Both the position numbers and the translations under genes were made by a program. DNA of 49,352 nt from positions 1 to 49,352 of the forward strand of contig NZ_LNDJ01000055.1 of assembly GCF_001444505.1 (NCBI RefSeq), written 5' to 3'. The DNA comes from Psychrobacter piscatorii (GTDB taxonomy: Bacteria > Pseudomonadota > Gammaproteobacteria > Pseudomonadales > Moraxellaceae). The notes below the pieces were generated by a model. It made no database searches. It was given only the letters and a program-made list of their open reading frames with translations, and had not been told where the DNA came from. Shown here one piece after another: positions 47,663 through 49,352 of the stretch; within the stretch, counting starts at the first letter, position 1, and the number at the start of each line of letters is the position of its first letter.

Positions 47663-48873
47663 TGGCAAAATACGAGCAGTATGCAGAATATAAGGATTCG
47701 GGTATTGAGTGGTTAGGAGATATTCCTAAAGATTGGCAAATTAAAAGACTTAAATATCTTTGTAAGATTAATACAGGAACTAAAGATACTATTAATGCTA
47801 TTGAAGATGGCATATATCCTTTTTTTGTTCGTTCACAAACAGTAGAGAGAATAAACAGTTATGGTGCTGACTGTGAAGCTGTTCTTACAGCAGGTGACGG
47901 AGTTGGAGTAGGTAAAGTTTATCATTACATAAATGGTAAGTTTGATTATCACCAGCGTGTGTATATGCTAAGTGAGTTTAATCAAATTACTGGTAGATTC
48001 TTATACTATTATTTGTCATCGAATTTTTATAAAGTTGCTTTGCAAGGTAATGCAAAGTCAACAGTAGACTCCTTAAGGCTTCCTCAGTTTCTTAATTTTG
48101 AGTTTTCTTTACCGTCTTTAGAAGAGCAGCCTTTGATAGTAAGTTATCTTGACCACGAAACCGCCCAAATCGATACGCTAATCGAAAAACAGCAAACCCT
48201 TATCCAACTGTTAAAAGAAAAGCGCCAAGCGGTCATTAGTCATGCGGTGACGAAAGGCTTAAACCCTGACGCACCATTGAAAGATTCTGGAGTGGAATGG
48301 TTAGGGGGAGTGCCTGAGCATTGGGAAATTGGTCGCCTAAAGAATGTTTTGAGAATTCGTAACGGTCGAGACTATAAAGAGGTAGAAGTAGAAAGTGGTG
48401 GCTATCCTGTTTATGGATCGGGCGGGATTTTCAAGCGTAGTTCGGATTACTTATTTGATGGTGAGTCCGTACTATTTGGAAGAAAAGGGACTGTAGATAA
48501 ACCGCTATTAGTTTCGGGAAAATTCTGGACAGTGGATACCATGTTTTATAGTGAAGTGTTCAGTAACGCTAAGCCAAATTACATTTATCATCAAGCATTA
48601 CTATTCCCTTTTGATCAGCTTTCAACAAATACTGCATTACCAAGTATGACGCAAGAGAATTTATTAGAACTAGGCTTTGTTATTCCATCATTTGATGAAC
48701 AAGAACAAATCTGCCAATACTTAAGCGACAAGCTAAAGGTTTTTTCAAATTTGGTTAGTAAAGCAGAACAAGCAATCCAACTTATGCAAGAACGCCGCAC
48801 CGCTTTAATATCTGCTGCGGTTACGGGCAAGATTGATGTGAGGGGCTGGGTTGAACATGATGGAATTAATTAG
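47662..48873 (+). CDS. hsdS: Type I restriction-modification system specificity subunit
   Basis: DNA-recognition subunit of 403 residues. It is an internal duplication: two target-recognition domains (about 20-150 and 220-350), each introduced by a similar stretch (KDSGIEWLGDIPKDWQI and KDSGVEWLGGVPEHWEI) and each followed by a conserved helical spacer (EEQPLIVSYLDHETAQIDTL and DEQEQICQYLSDKLKVF). The spacer helices set the distance between the half-sites of a bipartite target. The recognition domains are more AT-rich than the conserved parts, as expected if they have been exchanged horizontally. hsdS starts on the last base of the hsdM stop codon. Confidence 0.95.
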   Translation: MAKYEQYAEYKDSGIEWLGDIPKDWQIKRLKYLCKINTGTKDTINAIEDGIYPFFVRSQTVERINSYGADCEAVLTAGDGVGVGKVYHYINGKFDYHQRVYMLSEFNQITGRFLYYYLSSNFYKVALQGNAKSTVDSLRLPQFLNFEFSLPSLEEQPLIVSYLDHETAQIDTLIEKQQTLIQLLKEKRQAVISHAVTKGLNPDAPLKDSGVEWLGGVPEHWEIGRLKNVLRIRNGRDYKEVEVESGGYPVYGSGGIFKRSSDYLFDGESVLFGRKGTVDKPLLVSGKFWTVDTMFYSEVFSNAKPNYIYHQALLFPFDQLSTNTALPSMTQENLLELGFVIPSFDEQEQICQYLSDKLKVFSNLVSKAEQAIQLMQERRTALISAAVTGKIDVRGWVEHDGIN

Positions 48874-49010
48874 ATTTAAATAATTAGTGACTTAAAGTTG
48901 TAGATACATTCAGAGTAGAAATTGTACAGTGATGAATCAAAGTTAAATATTGATATTAGCATCAAGTATTGTTTTGCTCATTTGAAAGCTATTTAATAAA
49001 AGGAACTGAA

Positions 49011-49327
49011 ATGAGTCAATTGATTAGAATGGAACATGATGATCAAGAAATAGCTTTAAAGGTTGAGAATAAGCGCCTAGGTGACTTTGTATCAAGTCTT
49101 TTAGGACAACCACAGTCTATAGAAAGGTTATTTACAACTCCATTTTATGCAAACCATGATTATTTAGTAAATTTAATTAGTTTGATTGAGCAAAGACTAA
49201 GTCAGCAAAATATTTATACAATAACAAGTTTTCAAGCAACAATAGGCTTTAAGGATAAAACTAGAAGAAAGCTTACAACCATAGAAGCGTTTAAAAGCTT
49301 TTCTGAAAGCCTAAGCTTAATTAGTAC
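49011..49327 (+). CDS. Unknown protein downstream of hsdS, interrupted at its 3' side
   Basis: An AT-rich gene with a good AAAAGGA ribosome binding site whose frame is open to the window edge. The first 105 residues (QLIRMEHDDQEIALKVENKR, then a helical segment LVNLISLIEQRLSQ, then TSFQATIGFKDKTRRKL) match no family I recognise. Bases from 49328 change abruptly to GC-rich sequence that looks like an insertion-sequence end, so the native protein is probably cut at about codon 106. Genes placed between hsdS and hsdR are often accessory defence factors, but that role here is inference. Confidence 0.6.
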
Positions 49328-49352
49328 TGAACCGCCCCGGGATTGTCGGAGA
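49328..49352. mobile_element. Left terminal inverted repeat of an insertion sequence (partial)
   Basis: The last 25 bases start TGAACCGCCCCGGG and continue GATTGTCGGAGA. This closely resembles the terminal repeats of certain IS3-family insertion sequences as I remember them, which begin with TGAACCGCCCCGGG and have GGAGA at a similar distance. It is clearly GC-richer than the gene it enters. The transposase would lie to the right, outside the window. Confidence 0.6.

Overview
The window looks like chromosomal DNA of a Moraxellaceae gammaproteobacterium, most likely Psychrobacter or a close relative. I infer this from the gene set and order: trxB beside ftsK, a map-glnD-dapC neighbourhood, a secreted family I lipase with its Lif foldase, an ABZJ_00895-like membrane protein, and many small lipoproteins, all in a moderately AT-rich genome. 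I saw no rRNA, tRNA or CRISPR array.

Layout. Positions 1-21500 are ordinary core genome: thioredoxin reductase (cut by the left edge), FtsK, an amidase, a LigB/DODA-type dioxygenase, RlmH, two small membrane proteins, a PBP4-type carboxypeptidase, a DnaQ-like exonuclease coupled to a cNMP/CBS/DUF294 protein, DapC, a two-helix membrane protein, GlnD and Map. Positions 20433-25900 hold the secreted lipase and its chaperone, a run of small lipoproteins (a 43-residue one, a META-domain one, a TolB-like propeller), a coiled-coil ORF with no convincing start, and a DUF2256 zinc-ribbon protein. From 25874 to about 28200 lies a visibly more AT-rich islet. It starts with a 116-bp REP/MITE-like element and carries a truncated ORF plus a two-gene operon: a Clp-fold (SDH-type) serine proteinase and a 70-residue partner. 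A frameshifted bile acid:sodium symporter-family gene follows it.

Positions 29345-43160 return to core genome: cobalamin-dependent methionine synthase, two fasciclin lipoproteins with the decayed C-terminus of a third between them, an AGCS sodium:alanine symporter, a lemA-TPM-TPM operon, an adenine/adenosine deaminase, a sirtuin and a small membrane-anchored protein. From about 43200 to the right edge the content is defence-like: a class II Fic protein and divergent hsdM-hsdS genes of a type I restriction-modification system, then an unrecognised gene. That last gene appears to be interrupted at 49328 by the inverted-repeat end of an insertion sequence. hsdR is not in the window.

The most interesting accessory content is the Clp-fold proteinase pair, the unknown gene behind hsdS with its IS junction, and several relics (fasciclin remnant, symporter frameshift, truncated islet genes) that record recent gene loss.
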